From: Clostridia bacterium
Lineage (GTDB): Bacteria; Bacillota; Clostridia; Oscillospirales; Butyricicoccaceae
Direction: 5' to 3'
Length of the DNA: 64,000 nt
Assembly: GCA_017408985.1 (NCBI GenBank)
Contig: JAFQTO010000070.1
Location: 81,934-145,933 of the forward strand
Made by a program: the position numbers and the translations under genes. Shown one piece after another: positions 8,648 to 18,188 of the stretch. Numbering within the stretch: the stretch's first letter is position 1; each line of letters starts with the position of its first letter. Below the pieces are notes generated by a model, which was not told the DNA's origin, ran no database searches, and saw nothing but the letters and a program-made list of their open reading frames with translations.

Positions 8648-9556
8648 TCAGAACACGGTCTGGATGATCTTATCCTCACATTCCACGGGACTGTAGCGCC
8701 ACATCGACAAAACACCCTCGGTAATATAGTAGTCGCGGGGTCTTATGAGCCTGCGCTCGCATTTGTCCTCCGAGTCGATTATGATGAGCTTTATCTTCAT
8801 CTTTTCGGGGGTGATGGATTTTATGTAGACCGATACCGAGTCGCCTATTTTGACTCCCTCTTTGCGCTCGGCAAGTCCCGAGATATTGGGCAGAAGCTCC
8901 ACGAATATCCCGTAATCCTCCACACCTCTGACCACGCCGCTGACCGTCTCCCCCGGATGAAGCAGACCTGCGCACTGCTCCCAGGTGCCCAGCAGTTCTT
9001 TGTGAGACAGAGACACCCTTCCGTTTTTGGGGTCCTTGCCCGTGACCACGGCATACACGTCCTGCCTCAGGGCAAACCGCTCGGCAGGGTGGCTGATGCG
9101 GGACACCGAGATATTCTCGATGCCTATCATGGATATAACTCCGCAGCCGATGTCCACGAACGCACCGAAGCTCTCCAGATGGGTCACCCTGCACCTGATC
9201 ACCTCACCCGTCTGCACGTTATTCATATAATGCTCCAGCGCTTCAAGCTGTGCGGCTTTGCGTGACAGAATAAAGCTGTCCCCCATGCGCGAGAGCACCT
9301 TGAAGCAGACGCTTTTGCCCACACGCGACAGTATGGCGATCTCTTTAGTTTTACCCGTGTCTATGCCTATGGCGGCTTCCTCTCTGGGGATTATTCCCCG
9401 TATGCCGTTTATATCCACGACCAGTTCGTGACGGTCGGTGCATCTTACCGCTTTGCCCTCCAGCACGCTTCCTTCTCTTATTGCCCGCTCAAGAGCCTCC
9501 CGAGTGCAGACGCCTGCGCCCAGCCTGCCCTCGGGAAGATATTTCCCCTGTGACAT
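8648..9556 (-). CDS. S1 RNA-binding domain protein (ribosomal protein S1-like)
   Basis: A 302-residue protein with three S1-type OB folds: residues about 30-100 (divergent, GIIPREEAAIG), 115-185 (TGEVIRCRVTHLESFGAFVDIGCGVISMIGIENIS) and 198-262 (PGETVSGVVRGVEDYGIFVELLPNISGLAER). It is shorter than E. coli S1 and resembles the Firmicutes S1 homologues that bind RNA without being a stable ribosomal protein. Starts at ATG 9556 behind GAGGAGG. Monocistronic and divergent from the nucleoside phosphorylase. Confidence 0.85.
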   Translation of the reverse strand: MSQGKYLPEGRLGAGVCTREALERAIREGSVLEGKAVRCTDRHELVVDINGIRGIIPREEAAIGIDTGKTKEIAILSRVGKSVCFKVLSRMGDSFILSRKAAQLEALEHYMNNVQTGEVIRCRVTHLESFGAFVDIGCGVISMIGIENISVSRISHPAERFALRQDVYAVVTGKDPKNGRVSLSHKELLGTWEQCAGLLHPGETVSGVVRGVEDYGIFVELLPNISGLAERKEGVKIGDSVSVYIKSITPEKMKIKLIIIDSEDKCERRLIRPRDYYITEGVLSMWRYSPVECEDKIIQTVF

Positions 9557-9622
9557 CTGTTTACCTCCTCAGTTTTTGTTTGCTGTTCGTATTTATATGC
9601 ACAAAGGGAGCATAAGTTGACT

Positions 9623-9650
9623 TTGCAAAGCGGTTTTGTTGTGGTATACT
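9623..9650 (+). promoter_or_regulatory. Sigma-A-type promoter for the nucleoside phosphorylase operon
   Basis: TTGCAA (9623-9628), 16 bases, TATACT (9645-9650), 40 bases before the GTG start. Confidence 0.5.
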
Positions 9651-9690
9651 ATAACCAAAGTCAAAAACCTCTCAAAAAGGAGCGATCAGC

Positions 9691-10455
9691 GTGATAGTAA
9701 ACGGTAAGCAAATGCATATAGCTCTTTCCCACGGTGACGTGGGCGAATACTGCATCCTGCCCGGTGACCCCGGCAGATGCGAAAAAATAGCCGCGCTGTT
9801 TGATGAGCCCAAGCAGGTAGGGCACAACCGTGAGTTCGTGACCTATACGGGTACGCTGGACGGTGTCAAAGTCTCGGTCTGTTCCACGGGTATCGGCGCT
9901 CCGAGCGCGGCTATTGCCGTTGAGGAGCTGTTTGAGTGCGGTGTACGCACCTTTATCCGCGTAGGCACCTGCGGCGGCATAAACCTCAAGGTCTGCCCCG
10001 GCGACCTTGTCATCGCAACGGGCGCTGTACGGCAGGACGGTACCACGCCCCAGTACGTGCCTATGGAATACCCTGCCGTTGCCGATATTGACGTGACACT
10101 TGCACTTCGTCAGGCGGCAAAAACGGCAGGCAAGCCTCACCATCTTGGCATAGTTCAGGCAAAAGACTCTTTTTACGGTCAACACTCCCCCGCGCGTATG
10201 CCCGCATCGGGCGAGCTGCTCTACAAATGGGATGCGTGGAAAAAAGCAGGTGTGCTTGCCAGCGAGATGGAGTCGGGCGCGCTGTTCGTTATCGCGTCCA
10301 TCCTCGGTGCGAGAGCCGGTGCCGTGTTCCATACCATATGGAATCAGGAGCGCAGGGACGCGGGCATAGTTGAGGAGCAAAAGCACAACACCGCCGACGC
10401 TATAGAAACGGCGGTGCAGGCTATCCGTATACTGATCGCCAATGACAAAGGCTGA
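9691..10455 (+). CDS. Nucleoside phosphorylase, uridine phosphorylase type
   Basis: A 254-residue NP-I family enzyme: [12 protein letters not shown] binds phosphate, [16 protein letters not shown] and RVGTCGG line the nucleoside site, and [13 protein letters not shown] holds the ribose-binding Glu. Such enzymes cleave (deoxy)uridine or purine nucleosides with phosphate to free base and ribose-1-phosphate in the cytoplasm. The short form and [10 protein letters not shown] segment favour uridine phosphorylase over PNP. Starts with GTG behind AAGGAGCGA; the stop overlaps the next gene by 14 bases, indicating translational coupling with a functionally unrelated membrane protein. Confidence 0.85.
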   Translation: MIVNGKQMHIALSHGDVGEYCILPGDPGRCEKIAALFDEPKQVGHNREFVTYTGTLDGVKVSVCSTGIGAPSAAIAVEELFECGVRTFIRVGTCGGINLKVCPGDLVIATGAVRQDGTTPQYVPMEYPAVADIDVTLALRQAAKTAGKPHHLGIVQAKDSFYGQHSPARMPASGELLYKWDAWKKAGVLASEMESGALFVIASILGARAGAVFHTIWNQERRDAGIVEEQKHNTADAIETAVQAIRILIANDKG

Positions 10456-11896
10456 GTCTGTCATCAACGACGTCTACGTCTGGCTGATGCTGGGCGTGTT
10501 CCCGCTGTTCGTACTGCCCTCGGGCTACACCAATATAACCAATACCAAGTATTGGTTTTTTGCTGTTGTCACCGCGGCTTATGCTCTGACGGTGCTGACC
10601 ATAAAGCTTATAAAACGCCGCAGGCTGTGTACCCCCTCTCCCGCGCTGTGGGCGGTGCTGGCGTTTTTGGCGGTGGCTGTGCTGTCGGCCGTGCTGTCCC
10701 CCTATCCTCTCAAAACGGTGATGGGGATAGGCAGGGATGAGGGAGTGCCCACTCTGGCGCTGTACGTTCTTGTGTTTTTGTGTGCGCGCAACATAAGCTG
10801 TAAACGCTCATACGTACTGCCCCTTGCGCTGTCGAGTACGGTATTCTCGGCGGTGGCTATTCTGCAGTTTACGGACAAAAACCCTCTGCACCTCTACCCC
10901 GCGCAGTATTATTACTACGCCGCGCAGGATATCTACACGGCGAGATTTCTGGGCACCTTGGGCAACGAGGGCATCGCCTGCGCTTTTATGTGTATAGCCG
11001 TACCCTTTATGTTCGCGCATTTCGTCACCGCCCGTTCCAAACGCTCGGCGCTCGTACTGCTTCCTATGACGGTGACCTTCTTCGTACTGCTGTATACGGG
11101 CGTGCTGGGCGGTATGCTTGGCTGCTGCGGTGCGCTGGCTGTTGCCTGCGTGATGCTGTTTACCTCCTCACGCAGACTGAGCAGGATACTGACCGCCCTC
11201 TCCGCGCTCACCCTTGCCGCTGCGGCAAAGTACCTGATAGTGCCTCACTACCAATATCCCGACCTGAGTTTTGAAATAAGAGCGAATATAATATTCGTGT
11301 TTATGCTGATTTTTGCTCTCGTGCTGTGGGTTTTTGCCCTGCTTGCGCATCTGTGCCCGTTCAGGGTCAACGTCTCACGCACACGTGGGGTACTGTTTCT
11401 TGCTTGTGCCGCCGCTCTGATCCTCGCTTTGCTGTTTGTGCTCTCAAGCACCGCTCAGGAAGGGTTCGTGTATGAAGTGCGGGAGATATTAAGCGGCAAT
11501 ATCAGCAAAGAATTCGGCTCAAACCGCGTGCGGATATGGACACGCTCACTGGAGCTGTTTTCGGAGCAGCCCCTGCTGGGCAGCGGGCCAAACACGGTAC
11601 TGCAGAGGATGGATATAACATTTGAGCGGTATTCGCCGCTCAAGGGAGACTACGTTTATACCTCGGTGGACAACTCCCACAACGAGTACCTCAATCTGCT
11701 GGTCAATCTGGGACTATTGGGGCTCGTGCCGTTTATACTGGCGCAGGTGTTTGCGCTGTGCGGCAAAAAACGCCCCGCACCCTGCCTGTATGCGCTGGTG
11801 GGGTATATGATCCAATCCATGTTTCTGTTCAGTATATGCATAACGGCGCCGCTGTACTGGCTGATGCTTGGAATGTGCAGAAGAAAAAGCGAATAA
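10442..11896 (+). CDS. O-antigen ligase (Wzy_C) family membrane protein
   Basis: A 484-residue protein with about twelve membrane segments and a periplasmic-type loop late in the sequence containing [29 protein letters not shown] and [19 protein letters not shown], the Wzy_C/O-antigen ligase signature with its conserved Arg and His. In Gram-positives these proteins polymerise or attach surface glycans or glycosylate proteins. No clear ribosome site; it starts inside the nucleoside phosphorylase gene, so translation probably depends on coupling. No other glycan genes flank it, so its partner is elsewhere. Confidence 0.85.
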   Translation: MTKAESVINDVYVWLMLGVFPLFVLPSGYTNITNTKYWFFAVVTAAYALTVLTIKLIKRRRLCTPSPALWAVLAFLAVAVLSAVLSPYPLKTVMGIGRDEGVPTLALYVLVFLCARNISCKRSYVLPLALSSTVFSAVAILQFTDKNPLHLYPAQYYYYAAQDIYTARFLGTLGNEGIACAFMCIAVPFMFAHFVTARSKRSALVLLPMTVTFFVLLYTGVLGGMLGCCGALAVACVMLFTSSRRLSRILTALSALTLAAAAKYLIVPHYQYPDLSFEIRANIIFVFMLIFALVLWVFALLAHLCPFRVNVSRTRGVLFLACAAALILALLFVLSSTAQEGFVYEVREILSGNISKEFGSNRVRIWTRSLELFSEQPLLGSGPNTVLQRMDITFERYSPLKGDYVYTSVDNSHNEYLNLLVNLGLLGLVPFILAQVFALCGKKRPAPCLYALVGYMIQSMFLFSICITAPLYWLMLGMCRRKSE

Positions 11897-11902
11897 ACGG
11901 TT

Positions 11903-11936
11903 ACACCTCGGCATAAGATTTGCCGAGGTGTTATTT
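11903..11936 (+). terminator. Terminator-like hairpin whose 3' arm carries a ribosome-binding site
   Basis: Perfect 11-bp arms (ACACCTCGGCA, complement at 11921-11931), loop TAAGATT, then TATTTT. The 3' arm contains GAGGTG, 7 bases ahead of a GTG start at 11938, so it can end the upstream operon or mask the next gene's ribosome site. Confidence 0.7.
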
Positions 11937-11937
11937 T

Positions 11938-12447
11938 GTGCTTTCTGTATTGCTGAACGGGCGCGCCGTAGGCGATGCCGAACTGAAAAGCGGCGTTCTT
12001 CGCGCTCAATGCCCCATAGACGGCAGGTATATCTACAGACTTGAGCTTGTGGGCGAGCGGGTGCTGACTCTGGGCGTTATGGTGCCCAAAAACGGCTTTT
12101 TCACCCTCACCAAAAGCGGCATCACACAGAACGGCTGGCAATACTGCGAGATCAAGCGGTGCCTGCCCGACGAGAGCGCGGCGGCGCCGCTGCCATTTGC
12201 TCTGTCTCACGGTGAGGATGCACTCGGGTGCGATTTTTGCGCAGACGAGCTTCTAAAAGCCTGCCTGCAAAGCACCCCGCAGCTCAAGACCGCACTGTAC
12301 AGAGGAGAGAGGTTTCTGTATTTTCCCATTGATCTGGCTTCTCCCTGCCCGATGGCACCTTTTTTCTTTTGTCTGCGGTGTTTTGAGGTATCCGGGCATA
12401 CCTACGCCGCACTAAAACTTAAAGATGATATCCCCCGCCCTTTATAG
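11938..12447 (+). CDS. Hypothetical protein, 169 residues
   Basis: I do not recognise this protein. It begins (V)LSVLLNGRAVGDAELKSGVLRAQCPIDG and contains YIYRLELVGERVLTLGVMVPKNGFFTLTKSG, which looks like a small beta-rich domain, with six cysteines spread over the rest. No signal peptide or membrane segment. I take the GTG at 11938 (GAGGTG 7 bases upstream) rather than an in-frame TTG at 11920 that lies in the loop and stem of the hairpin. It ends 38 bases before spoIIGA. Codon use matches its neighbours, so it is probably a real gene; it may be sporulation-related by position only. Confidence 0.6.
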   Translation: MLSVLLNGRAVGDAELKSGVLRAQCPIDGRYIYRLELVGERVLTLGVMVPKNGFFTLTKSGITQNGWQYCEIKRCLPDESAAAPLPFALSHGEDALGCDFCADELLKACLQSTPQLKTALYRGERFLYFPIDLASPCPMAPFFFCLRCFEVSGHTYAALKLKDDIPRPL

Positions 12448-12455
12448 AGACAAAC

Positions 12456-12479
12456 TTCGACGGGTGCGTATTATACAAT
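12456..12479 (+). promoter_or_regulatory. Putative spoIIG promoter with a 0A-box-like site
   Basis: TTCGACG (12456-12462) differs by one base from the Spo0A box TTCGACA, and TACAAT (12474-12479) is a good -10. Spo0A-P activation of spoIIG from boxes near -35 is established in Bacillus. The -10 is so close to the ATG at 12486 that the transcript would have almost no leader. Confidence 0.5.
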
Positions 12480-12485
12480 CTCAAT

Positions 12486-13325
12486 ATGAAAGTCGTTTAT
12501 ATAGACCTGCTGTTTATTACCAACCTGATACCTGATTATCTGCTTTTAAGGCTGACTTCTGTCCTCCTGGGCAGGTTTGTCAGACCGTGGCGGATGGCGC
12601 TGGGTGCGGTTTTTGCCGCGGTGTGCGCTCTGCCGCTCTATCTGCTGCCCTTGAGCGTGTATTCGGCGCTTTTGGCAAAAGCCGCCGTCTGCGCACTTGT
12701 GTGTCTTATAACCTTCGGCAGGCAGAAGCTGACGGGGGTCTGCACTCTGTTTTGCGGTATGTCCTTTGCTTTTGCGGGGGCGGTCAGCGCCGTGTGCTGG
12801 CTGGGTATATCCGACAGAATAAGCGTGCATGGCACGTCGCTGTACGCCAATCTGTCTTTGCCTATGCTCTGCTGTGCCGCCGTGCTTGCCTACTGCCTGA
12901 TGCGCCTTGTTTTTGCAGGGGGCAGAGCGCAGCGGGGCGGCAAGAAAGTCACCGTGCAGGCTTCTCTGCTTGGGCGGGAGGTGCGTTTTTGTGCCTATCC
13001 CGACAGCGGAAACCTGCTCCGCGAGCCGTTTTCGGGCAAGGCGGTCATAGTGACGAGCCTCAGTCAATGCCTGCCCCTGCTTCCCCCCGACGCAGCTGAG
13101 ATAATCGCCGCAGAATCAATGCCGCATCTGTGCTTTGAGCGCCTTTGCAGGATGTATCCGCGGATATTTTCGCTTATCCCATACTCCACCGCAGGAGGAA
13201 GCGGGCTGATGCTGTGTATCCGCCCCCAAAAGGTGATAACGGACGGCAAAAAAGACGACCGCGTCATAGGTATAAGTCCCGAGGAGATAACCGCCGACGG
13301 ATGCACCGCAATAATAGGAGTGTGA
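12486..13325 (+). CDS. spoIIGA: Sporulation sigma-E processing peptidase SpoIIGA
   Basis: A 279-residue protein with five N-terminal membrane segments (starting [21 protein letters not shown], like the Bacillus protein) and a C-terminal aspartic protease domain with YPDSGN at about residues 170-175 (Asp of D-S/T-G). SpoIIGA sits in the septal membrane of the mother cell and, when signalled by SpoIIR from the forespore, cleaves the pro-sequence from pro-sigma-E. It is followed after 4 bases by sigE, the classical pair. No Shine-Dalgarno sequence is visible before the ATG. It ends in [10 protein letters not shown], as many homologues do. Confidence 0.93.
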   Translation: MKVVYIDLLFITNLIPDYLLLRLTSVLLGRFVRPWRMALGAVFAAVCALPLYLLPLSVYSALLAKAAVCALVCLITFGRQKLTGVCTLFCGMSFAFAGAVSAVCWLGISDRISVHGTSLYANLSLPMLCCAAVLAYCLMRLVFAGGRAQRGGKKVTVQASLLGREVRFCAYPDSGNLLREPFSGKAVIVTSLSQCLPLLPPDAAEIIAAESMPHLCFERLCRMYPRIFSLIPYSTAGGSGLMLCIRPQKVITDGKKDDRVIGISPEEITADGCTAIIGV

Positions 13326-13329
13326 AAAG

Positions 13330-14052
13330 ATGAAAGTTCGTATAGCCGTTATATTGGATAAGCTGAGCCGTTTTCTGCGCAGGCTGGGGTTTGGCGCAGG
13401 CGGCGGCGTTCACTACATAGGCGGAAGCGATACCCTGCCCCCGCCTCTCAGCGCCGAGGAGGAAGGGGCGCTTATTGCCAATTATACGGGGCAGGAGCAG
13501 GACATAAGACAGAAGCTTATCGAGCATAATCTGCGGCTCGTGGTGTATATTGCGCGGAAGTTTGACAACACGGGGGTGGGCACCGAGGATCTGGTGTCCA
13601 TAGGCACAATAGGGCTCATAAAAGCGGTGAACACCTACCGTGCCGACAAGAATACCAAGCTTGCCACCTACGCATCAAGGTGTATCGAGAACGAGATACT
13701 GATGTACCTGCGCAAAACGGCAAATCAGCGTAGCGAGGTGTCCATAGACGAGCCGCTTAACACCGACTGGGACGGAAATGAGCTGCTTTTGTCGGATATT
13801 TTGGGCACCGAGCCTGACAGCGTGATGCGCCCCGTTGAGGACGATGCCGAGCGGAATATACTGCTTGAGCTGCTGAGTAAGCTGCCCGAAAGAGAACAGA
13901 CCATAATCGCTATGCGCTTCGGACTCGGCGGCAGGGACGAAATGACCCAAAAAGAGGTCGCCGACAAGCTGAACATCTCACAGTCCTACATCTCCCGACT
14001 GGAAAAAAAGATCATCAACCGCCTGCGAAAAGACCTGTCAAGGGTTATGTGA
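13330..14052 (+). CDS. sigE: RNA polymerase sporulation sigma factor sigma-E precursor
   Basis: A 240-residue sigma-70 family protein. The first ~27 residues are an amphipathic pro-sequence ending at HYIGG, the site processed in Bacillus pro-sigma-E; then [36 protein letters not shown] (region 2.1-2.2), [16 protein letters not shown] (2.3-2.4), [22 protein letters not shown] (sigma-E/F/G-type region 3) and [18 protein letters not shown] (region 4.2). It directs early mother-cell transcription during sporulation. Ribosome site AGGAG overlaps the spoIIGA end. A strong terminator follows, so sigG is not in the operon. Confidence 0.95.
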   Translation: MKVRIAVILDKLSRFLRRLGFGAGGGVHYIGGSDTLPPPLSAEEEGALIANYTGQEQDIRQKLIEHNLRLVVYIARKFDNTGVGTEDLVSIGTIGLIKAVNTYRADKNTKLATYASRCIENEILMYLRKTANQRSEVSIDEPLNTDWDGNELLLSDILGTEPDSVMRPVEDDAERNILLELLSKLPEREQTIIAMRFGLGGRDEMTQKEVADKLNISQSYISRLEKKIINRLRKDLSRVM

Positions 14053-14057
14053 AAATT

Positions 14058-14092
14058 AAAACGGGACTTCTTTTTGAGAAGTCCCGTTTTTT
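14058..14092. terminator. Bidirectional intrinsic terminator
   Basis: AAAACGGGACTTCT paired with its complement around a 5-base loop, T tails on both strands, between sigE and the convergent secreted-protein gene. Confidence 0.88.
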
Positions 14093-14101
14093 GTGCTCTG
14101 T

Positions 14102-15493
14102 TCAGTCAAAATTTATGGTCAGCCAGTCGTAGTTTGAGAATGATACGGTGTCGTTTGTTTTTCCCCCCGACATAAGGCTTGGGGTATATCTGCCGCGGTA
14201 CTGCAGTCCGTTCTTTGTGTACACCATCATACACAGAGAGTAGGTGCTGTAGTCGGTCTTATCGGTGTCGAGCTTGCACACCACAAGCCGTTCTCCGTCG
14301 CAGTTCAAGAAGAGGTCGGATTTGGTAAGATAGTATATTTCTTCTTCATGGCGGTCTATCTCGGTCTTAAAGCTCAGAGCATACGTGCCGTCGGGATTCT
14401 CAGTATAAACGTAGAGATCGAATCTGTCCAGCATAAACGCTATAAATCCGTCGCCACGGTAATGGGAATATCTGCTCTCCTGCTCCCCTGCTTTGCCAAT
14501 ATACAGCTTCTGCACCTGCTCATAGGTACTTGTATCTATCAGAGTCAGGGTGTATATGCCGTTCTCCACGGTATACAGATACATCAGTCTGCCGTCGTCG
14601 CTTATTTCAAGCTCGATAATATAGGCGTCAGGGTCAAGAGTGAATACCGTCTGCATAGAGTCAACGCAGACCTCGTACCCGTCGCCCGAGCTTATATAGG
14701 GCAGCTTATATATGCCGAAGCCGCCTTTTATCAGGCTCGTGTCAACAAGCTTGTCGGCGTTGGTGTGTGCATCGAACACAAAACAGAAAGAGTCCCCGGT
14801 CTGCACGCTGTGGGTATAGATCTCAAAATGATCGCTCCCAGTATATCCGCCGCCCGTTGACACGCTGTTGCCGCTTATGCTCTTGCCTATGGATATGGTC
14901 AGGCGGCTTTCGGGCAGGACGGGTATTTTGAAATACTCGGTAAATGGGGTTATATACCGCCCGTGATCGGCTTTGAGCGACTCGTCATTGCTGTACAGAA
15001 CGTGGCTCGACCATCCCATATAGTTACCCGGCAGATTGATGAAAACCGCCAACGGATAATAGTCGTAGTAGTCCGAGAGGGCTACCTCTATCTCCTTTTG
15101 CTCACCCGGCTTGACCTCATTGTACAGCTGATTGTAGGCTTTTGTTATGCCCCCGTTGAGGCCGGTATCAAAGCCGTACTTGATGTCGTCCTGCATCTCC
15201 ATGGGGTGACTGTTGTCTACGTGCTCAAAACGCTGCTGGATATCGTAAAAGGTGTAATCGGTCTGCACCACGTCTGCCGCGTCCACGCTGTAACGGGTAT
15301 TCCAGAAGAGATACCGTCTGTAGTCGGTATCGATATCAAGGGTGATACCGCGTGCGGCACTCTCATCGCCGTACAGAGTCTGCTGTGCGACCGATACCTT
15401 GTCCTTGCCGCTCATAATGACCGCCGTTACGGCAGCGGTGGCGGCTATAAGCACCGCCAGCAGCACGCACGTTATACTCAATGCTTTTTTCAT
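14102..15493 (-). CDS. Membrane-anchored extracytoplasmic protein, copy 2 of a tandem pair
   Basis: 463 residues with an N-terminal signal/anchor (MKKALSITCVLLAVLIAATAAVTAV) and a large outside domain. The last 200 residues carry repeated strands such as YIIELEISDDGRLMYLYTVENGIYTLTLIDT, suggesting a beta-propeller-like fold. The opening GKDKVSVAQQTLYGDESAARGITL is nearly identical in the neighbouring gene (15557-16936); the central parts have diverged, so this is a duplication. It is the last gene of a GntR/ABC operon resembling ytrABCDEF of Bacillus. ATG at 15493 chosen because GGAGG lies 7 bases upstream. Function unknown; an accessory or substrate-sensing subunit of the ABC system is an inference from position. 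Confidence 0.75.
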   Translation of the reverse strand: MKKALSITCVLLAVLIAATAAVTAVIMSGKDKVSVAQQTLYGDESAARGITLDIDTDYRRYLFWNTRYSVDAADVVQTDYTFYDIQQRFEHVDNSHPMEMQDDIKYGFDTGLNGGITKAYNQLYNEVKPGEQKEIEVALSDYYDYYPLAVFINLPGNYMGWSSHVLYSNDESLKADHGRYITPFTEYFKIPVLPESRLTISIGKSISGNSVSTGGGYTGSDHFEIYTHSVQTGDSFCFVFDAHTNADKLVDTSLIKGGFGIYKLPYISSGDGYEVCVDSMQTVFTLDPDAYIIELEISDDGRLMYLYTVENGIYTLTLIDTSTYEQVQKLYIGKAGEQESRYSHYRGDGFIAFMLDRFDLYVYTENPDGTYALSFKTEIDRHEEEIYYLTKSDLFLNCDGERLVVCKLDTDKTDYSTYSLCMMVYTKNGLQYRGRYTPSLMSGGKTNDTVSFSNYDWLTINFD

Positions 15494-15556
15494 ACTCACG
15501 CCTCCTCGGTGTCTGCACCTCTGCCCACATTTTTCCCTCGGACAGAGGGTTTATGA

Positions 15557-16936
15557 TTATTCAAAGGATATCTCAACCGGGCTGTCGGTCACAAAGCCGA
15601 CCCTGTCGTCGTTCGTACCGCCCAGATGATCGGGGGCGTACCTGCCGTAATACTCAAGTCCGTTTGCCGTATACACCAGCATACCCAAAGTGTAATTATC
15701 CTCCAGTCTGCATACCGCAAGTCTGTCACCGTCACAGCCGTAGAACAGCTCAGGTGTAATATAAATGCTTGACTGTCTGAGGACAGTGATATTCTCGCCG
15801 TTTTGGTTAATGTAGGTTGCAAAGCGCAGCTCATAGGTACCGTCGTCTTTTGCGGAAAGCACGCAGAGTCGGTTTTTGTTTATAAGCACCGCAAGAAAGT
15901 TGCTGCCAAAAACATAGGAATGGCTTTTTGTCTCATCCACGGCTATGCCGAGGTGAAGTTTCTGCAGTTGGGTATAGTCCGTGGTGTCTATAGTGGTCAC
16001 GGTATACATTCCGTCCTCTATGGTGAGCAGATAGAGACGTCTGCCGTCGTCGCTGAGCCTGAGCTTGAGGATGTTGGCTTTGGGGTCGAGGGTGAACACC
16101 GTCTGCAGAGAGTCGATATCCACGTCGATGTCACCTGACGGATACCCTTTTGTATAGGACAGTCGGTAGATGCCGAAACCGCCCTTTATCTCATTGGTTC
16201 GGACAAGATGTTTACCCGACGTGTGTGCGTCAAAGACAAAGTATATACAGTCGCCGCTGATAACGCTCTGAGAGTTCAGCTCAAAATGCTCTCCGCCGCG
16301 GTTTCCCTTTATGATGGTGGAGTTGCCCAGCTTGTTCATAGACACCTCAAGCTTATACGTCTCCAGCTCGTACAGTGGTATCTTGAAATACTCCCTGAAC
16401 GCCGCCGTGACCCGGTCTATGTTATCGGCGTCTGAGTACACTCTCTTGCCCGACCACCCCACAGATGATGCGGGGATATTGAGTGAAACGGTAATGGGGT
16501 AATACTTGCAATACTTGTACAGAAGCACGGTTTTGTCCACCGTTTCGCCTGCTGTGACTTCGGCTTTAAGCTGGGTGTACAGCTCGTTCATATCCCAATG
16601 GGTATCTTTTTTGTGGTCATAGCCGAAATCAAGACCCAGCAGCAAAGGCTCACTCTCGGTGCTGCTCATATAATCCTGAGGCAGGTTTGTCAGTCTTTGG
16701 GTGGTGACGGGCGCAGAGCCGGAGCTTGCGGCACAGCTTGTATTCCAGAACAGCTGACGGTTGTATACAGTCTGCATATTGAGTGTGATACCGCGTGCGG
16801 CACTCTCATCGCCGTAGATGGTCTGTTGTGTGACCGATACCTTGTCTTTGCCGTCCATAATGAGCATTGATACGGCAACGGTGGAGGCTGTAAGCAGTAT
16901 AAACAGCACGCACGTTATGCTCAATGCCTTTTTCAT
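15557..16936 (-). CDS. Membrane-anchored extracytoplasmic protein, copy 1 of a tandem pair
   Basis: 459 residues, same architecture as its downstream paralogue: N-terminal signal/anchor MKKALSITCVLFILLTASTVAV, then KDKVSVTQQTIYGDESAARGITL, a middle region with EYFKIPL, GGFGIYRLSY and TVFTLDPKA, and C-terminal propeller-like strands (ILKLRLSDDGRRLYLLTIEDG). It starts 2 bases after the ABC ATPase stop codon, so it is translated in the same operon. I do not recognise a named family. Confidence 0.75.
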   Translation of the reverse strand: MKKALSITCVLFILLTASTVAVSMLIMDGKDKVSVTQQTIYGDESAARGITLNMQTVYNRQLFWNTSCAASSGSAPVTTQRLTNLPQDYMSSTESEPLLLGLDFGYDHKKDTHWDMNELYTQLKAEVTAGETVDKTVLLYKYCKYYPITVSLNIPASSVGWSGKRVYSDADNIDRVTAAFREYFKIPLYELETYKLEVSMNKLGNSTIIKGNRGGEHFELNSQSVISGDCIYFVFDAHTSGKHLVRTNEIKGGFGIYRLSYTKGYPSGDIDVDIDSLQTVFTLDPKANILKLRLSDDGRRLYLLTIEDGMYTVTTIDTTDYTQLQKLHLGIAVDETKSHSYVFGSNFLAVLINKNRLCVLSAKDDGTYELRFATYINQNGENITVLRQSSIYITPELFYGCDGDRLAVCRLEDNYTLGMLVYTANGLEYYGRYAPDHLGGTNDDRVGFVTDSPVEISFE

Positions 16937-16938
16937 AC

Positions 16939-17673
16939 CTACACCTCCCCGTCGCAGAGTTCATCAAGGGCGCGGCTGACACGGTCGGCGCGGTAATGAT
17001 AGGTCTCCTTTATATAGGTTATGAGATCTTTGCCCTCGTCCTCAAGCTGACTTGTGTACACGTCGCCCACGATCTCGCCGCCGCGGATAAGCACCGCTCT
17101 GCCGATAAAGTCGGACACTTCCTCTATCAGATGGGTACTTAAGAGCACGGTCTCACGCTCGGTAAGAATGCCCAGAAGCACTTTGTAAAAATCCTCGCGG
17201 TTAAAGATATCGTTGCCTGCAAATGGCTCATCCATCAGGATATAATCAGCGCCCTGACAGAGGGCTAAAATGACCTCAAACTGGTTCTTCTGTCCGGTGG
17301 AAAAGCTCTTGACGGGCTTGCTCATAGGCAGCTCAAAAAAGTCCATCAGCGCCATAAACCGCTTGTCTGAAAAATCGGGAAAGTGCTCCTTGTAAAAATC
17401 TCTGTGGCCCTCAGCCGTAAGATTGCCGAAAAATGAATGCTCGCTGGTGGCAAAGGATATTTTGGCGATATTTTTGCGGGTTATTTTCTCCCCGTCAAGG
17501 GTGATGTCTCCCGTATAGGGCAGAAAACCTAAGATACACTTCATCAGCGTACTTTTGCCCGCGCCGTTTTCACCGAAAAGACCCACTATCTCGCCTCTCG
17601 GCAGCTGCAGGGACACGCCCTTGAGGGCTTCTTTTCCGCCGTAGCTTTTTTTGAGTTCTTCTATTCTTATCAT
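16939..17673 (-). CDS. ABC transporter ATP-binding protein (YtrB-like)
   Basis: A 244-residue ATPase: Walker A GENGAGKST at about residues 38-46, signature FSTGQKNQ (a drift from LSGGQ), Walker B YILMDEPFAG and the switch His in LLSTHLIEEV. The short signature variant and gene order fit the GntR-associated YtrB/EcsA group. The reading frame extends upstream, but the ATG at 17673 has GGAGG 8 bases before it and begins the usual MIRIEELKKSYGG. The ATG overlaps the stop of the preceding membrane gene (ATGA). Confidence 0.9.
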   Translation of the reverse strand: MIRIEELKKSYGGKEALKGVSLQLPRGEIVGLFGENGAGKSTLMKCILGFLPYTGDITLDGEKITRKNIAKISFATSEHSFFGNLTAEGHRDFYKEHFPDFSDKRFMALMDFFELPMSKPVKSFSTGQKNQFEVILALCQGADYILMDEPFAGNDIFNREDFYKVLLGILTERETVLLSTHLIEEVSDFIGRAVLIRGGEIVGDVYTSQLEDEGKDLITYIKETYHYRADRVSRALDELCDGEV

Positions 17674-18188
17674 ATTATATTCCTCCAAAGTTTTGCCCAT
17701 TGATGGGGCTGCAGGCATTGATCGGGTGTAAATATCATATATGTGGCAAAGCATATCATAGTCATTACAAAGGCGACAACCAATATTGCCGCAATTGCAA
17801 GCAGGGGGAGCGTGATGCTTCGCTTGTGTATCTCCCAGCGGTCGGGCAGACGGCGCATAGTGTAGATGCTCTTGCTGCCGCGATAATATGACATATAAAA
17901 ATACACTGCATATCCCAGCATCCAAAGCGCCAGAATGTTAAAGATTATAAGACTGCCGCCTAAAGTGTCCGTAAAGTCGGGCATGACCGCGCCTTCGTAT
18001 ATATGCTTCACCCCTAAGTAGGTGTAATACAGATCGTCAAGATCAGCAGAGTAGCTGATCAAAAAGGCGAAAAACGCCCAGAGTGCCGCGATTATATTGC
18101 CGCCTACAAAGCTGTCGGTCATATGCTTGAGGGGCATACCCGGGGGCGCAAAGCGGTCAAATCGCAGCGCCGTTTTCGTAGATCTCAT
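17670..18188 (-). CDS. Small ABC-operon membrane protein
   Basis: 172 residues with three or four membrane segments (IIAALWAFFAFLISYSA, LIIFNILALWMLGYAVYFYM, LLAIAAILVVAFVMTMICFATYM). No recognised domain. It begins inside the upstream permease gene (32-base overlap) behind GGGAGG, and its stop overlaps the ATPase start, so its translation is tightly coupled to both. Probably a permease component with the neighbouring membrane protein. Confidence 0.75.
   Translation of the reverse strand: MRSTKTALRFDRFAPPGMPLKHMTDSFVGGNIIAALWAFFAFLISYSADLDDLYYTYLGVKHIYEGAVMPDFTDTLGGSLIIFNILALWMLGYAVYFYMSYYRGSKSIYTMRRLPDRWEIHKRSITLPLLAIAAILVVAFVMTMICFATYMIFTPDQCLQPHQWAKLWRNII

Noticed and set aside
11920..11937. 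TTG start for the ORF ending at 12447
   Set aside because: It lies in the loop and stem of the hairpin without a ribosome site; GTG at 11938 has GAGGTG at good spacing.
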